Source: an uncultured Clostridia bacterium (GTDB lineage: Bacteria; Bacillota; Clostridia; Oscillospirales; Ruminococcaceae). Taken from it: a DNA stretch of 23,136 bases. Below, piece after piece: positions 21,584-23,136 of this stretch. The notes under the pieces were generated by a model. It was not told where the DNA came from. It was given only the letters and a program-made list of their open reading frames with translations, and made no database searches. The DNA lies in contig CANRDG010000013.1 of NCBI GenBank assembly GCA_947629275.1, positions 1 to 23,136 on the forward strand, written 5' to 3'. Made by a program: the position numbers and the translations under genes. How positions within the stretch are numbered: position 1 is the first letter of the stretch; each line of letters opens with the position of its first letter.

Positions 21584-22988
21584 ACTTAAAGGAACTACGA
21601 GGATAGAGCTTACAAACGTGCACACCGGCGAAAAAGAGGTGCACGAAAAACATAACATGGTGACTAATGCACTGAAAGACATTTTCAAACCTCTGGGCTA
21701 TTGCAACTATGAAGACGCATTATATCATACTCTTTCGCCGTACTATGCCACGCTGCTTGGTGGACTGCTATGCTTTGATACCGAACTCGGCGATAATCCC
21801 GACAAGTATTTTCCGCCGACATCTGCCAGTCTTATCGGCTGTGGTGTATATAACGTGCAAAGTGCGGCGGAAAATCCGCTGCGTGGCAGCTACAACAGTG
21901 TAGAATCAGAGGTCAATATAGCCGAACGCTATGTCAAGTATGTATATGACTTCGGCACTACACAAGCTAATGGTACTATTGCCAGTATATGTCTTACTCA
22001 TGTGAATGGAGGGTATACATCTTACGGTGGAAAAAATGTAAGCTCAACGCAGACTAACTTTCCTCTGATGAATACAGAGTTATTTAAAAATAATCTGTTG
22101 AATTATGTCGTACACAGCAAAACCGGCTCAACGACTTCCGGAAGAACTGACGGTGTATTCAAAGGGGAAAATAATGAAATGATATTTCTTATTGATCTTG
22201 AAAATGACTGTGCATTATATTTTAAAAATAAAGACGGAAAGCACCTTGCTGTCACCAAGCGACGGCTTTTTTTGAAATCATTAACTATTTTTGATAACGT
22301 GTATACTACCAAGCCGCTGCTAGAAGAAAAAGAACTTCCGGAGCTTTCGGGAGAAATAAAAAATAGTTGCGGCTATAACTATGATCCTGAAAAAAATAAG
22401 CTTTATATATGTTCGTCGCAAAACAATACGATAAATTCCAATGAAATGGTCTACATCGTGGAAATTGACGTTGAAACTTCGGAAGTAAAGGAGTACGCCG
22501 TAACTAATACTTCCGGCATAAGTCTGTCGGCATCATCTAAGTTAAGCTTTTTTGTGACAAACGGCTATTTGTATTTGATTGCCAATAATAACACACACGA
22601 CGTTTATAAGTTCAATATTTCAAATTCGGCGGACGTCACAAAAATGCAAAAAAAAACATCGTGGGATACCGGAGAACCGTCATTTGTCGTGAACGGGAGG
22701 ATCTATTATGACAACTCAAGTTCTGAATATGGCTTTATTCTTAACACAGCGAAAAATGAATTTTTGAGATGCGAACAAAAGAAATTTTTTTCAAATGAGA
22801 CTTATGGTACAGGTGTTACGCCTGTAAAAAATACATCTTTAATATATTTTGGAGACAAAAATAACATATCAGAAGTAGGCTGGCTCGTGCTCTGTAATTA
22901 CCTCGCAACTATAAACAACCTCGATACACCTGTTACAAAAACAGCCGAAAAGACAATGAAGATAACATATATTTTGCAAGAGGAATAA
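21576..22988 (+). CDS. receptor-binding/baseplate-type tail protein
   Basis: I choose TTG 21576, 9 nt after GGAG (21563-21566), which overlaps the previous stop. The ATGs at 21561 and 21567 lie at or directly after that GGAG and lack an upstream site. The 470-residue product begins MSKLKGTTRIELTNVHTGEKEVHEKHNMVTNALKDIF, a conserved adaptor N-terminus in gut siphophages. A variable body follows, with repeated strand-turn units (KLYICSS, EMVYIVEIDVETSEVKEYAV, NGYLYLIANNNTHDVYKFNI) that look like a beta-propeller. The body is AT-rich (about 22030-22870) relative to the N-terminal part, as expected of swapped receptor-binding modules. It lies just before the holin. Confidence 0.6.
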   Translation: MSKLKGTTRIELTNVHTGEKEVHEKHNMVTNALKDIFKPLGYCNYEDALYHTLSPYYATLLGGLLCFDTELGDNPDKYFPPTSASLIGCGVYNVQSAAENPLRGSYNSVESEVNIAERYVKYVYDFGTTQANGTIASICLTHVNGGYTSYGGKNVSSTQTNFPLMNTELFKNNLLNYVVHSKTGSTTSGRTDGVFKGENNEMIFLIDLENDCALYFKNKDGKHLAVTKRRLFLKSLTIFDNVYTTKPLLEEKELPELSGEIKNSCGYNYDPEKNKLYICSSQNNTINSNEMVYIVEIDVETSEVKEYAVTNTSGISLSASSKLSFFVTNGYLYLIANNNTHDVYKFNISNSADVTKMQKKTSWDTGEPSFVVNGRIYYDNSSSEYGFILNTAKNEFLRCEQKKFFSNETYGTGVTPVKNTSLIYFGDKNNISEVGWLVLCNYLATINNLDTPVTKTAEKTMKITYILQEE

Positions 22989-23002
22989 GGGGGGCGAAAC
23001 GT

Positions 23003-23136
23003 ATGAAAGAAATATGGAACACTATACAGCTGATTTTTTCGGCAATAGGCGGCTGGCTGGGGTGGTTTCTCGGCGGCTGCGACGGGCTGCTGTACGCGCT
23101 GATAGCTTTTGTGGTGATAGACTACATAACGGGCGT
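23003..23136 (+). CDS. phage holin, 5' part (runs off the window)
   Basis: ATG 23003 follows a GGGGGG stretch (22989-22994). The 44 visible residues are MKEIWNTIQLIFSAIGGWLG, then WFLGGCDGLLYALIAFVVID and YITG. The two hydrophobic helices separated by 'GGCDGL', followed by 'DYITG', are the signature of the toxin secretion/phage lysis holin family (phi-Cp/TcdE type, Phage_holin_4_1). It forms membrane holes that let the endolysin, expected just downstream, reach the wall. The 3' part is outside the window. Confidence 0.85.
   Translation, partial: MKEIWNTIQLIFSAIGGWLGWFLGGCDGLLYALIAFVVIDYITG

Noticed and set aside
1..23136. Stop codon reassignment, as in some gut phages
   Set aside because: TAA, TGA and TAG all end well-placed genes with normal neighbour overlaps. 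The single internal TAA at 4379 is better explained as a nonsense mutation.

Overview
The window is a continuous, entirely plus-strand stretch of a tailed bacteriophage or prophage. It runs from the end of an early/middle module, through a regulatory gap, and across almost all of the head and tail morphogenesis genes to the start of a holin. One major tail protein, a long tape measure and no sheath gene point to a siphovirus with a non-contractile tail. Frequent ATA (Ile) and AGG/AGA (Arg) codons, strong AGGAGG ribosome binding sites and the protein families suggest a Bacillota host, probably a gut Ruminococcus-like or related Clostridia species. That host call is inference. TAA, TGA and TAG all end genes here, so the standard code is in use. 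No integrase, repressor, rRNA, tRNA or CRISPR array is visible.

Positions 1-5308 are the early/middle module. It holds the end of a Cro/C1-type HTH protein, a two-helix membrane peptide, a small protein of a family with an 'ISAYTG...RPVWTHEL' motif, and a small basic protein. A PcfK-like/PcfJ pair follows, then a coiled-coil HTH protein, a Lin1244/Lin1753-type replication-associated protein, two small Cys-rich paralogues (one cut by an in-frame TAA), a 69-aa protein, and an HTH protein like ArpU/sigma region 4. Positions 5309-5499 contain tandem TGTCCCG repeats, a TATAAT box and, about 10 nt beyond the expected start site, an intrinsic terminator. This looks like a controlled early-to-late switch.

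Positions 5500-15817 are the head and tail assembly genes. They are SPP1-type portal, minor head protein with a JAMM-like C-terminal cargo, small acidic partner gene, HNH endonuclease, large terminase, prohead protease with a nested in-frame scaffold, major capsid protein, four connector/closure/terminator proteins, major tail protein, two tail assembly chaperones and a tiny Com-like zinc-ribbon protein. Positions 15818-22988 hold the tape measure, a Dit-position tail protein, a Tal-like hub protein and a receptor-binding-type protein with an AT-rich centre. A class IV-type holin begins at 23003 and runs off the window.

The most unusual region is about 7440-8420. The tail of the minor head protein carries a duplicated 24-residue linker. 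Between the copies is a near-consensus promoter, and after them the base composition becomes AT-rich and encodes a JAMM-like (HNHP...SxxD) domain, then a 65-aa acidic gene and an intrinsic terminator. Together this looks like a self-contained cargo/partner 'moron' cassette built into a virion protein. Other points of note are the PcfK-like (AcrIIA9-related) gene beside pcfJ, the lambda C/Nu3-like nested scaffold, and the Com-like gene placed directly before a hairpin around the tape-measure start.
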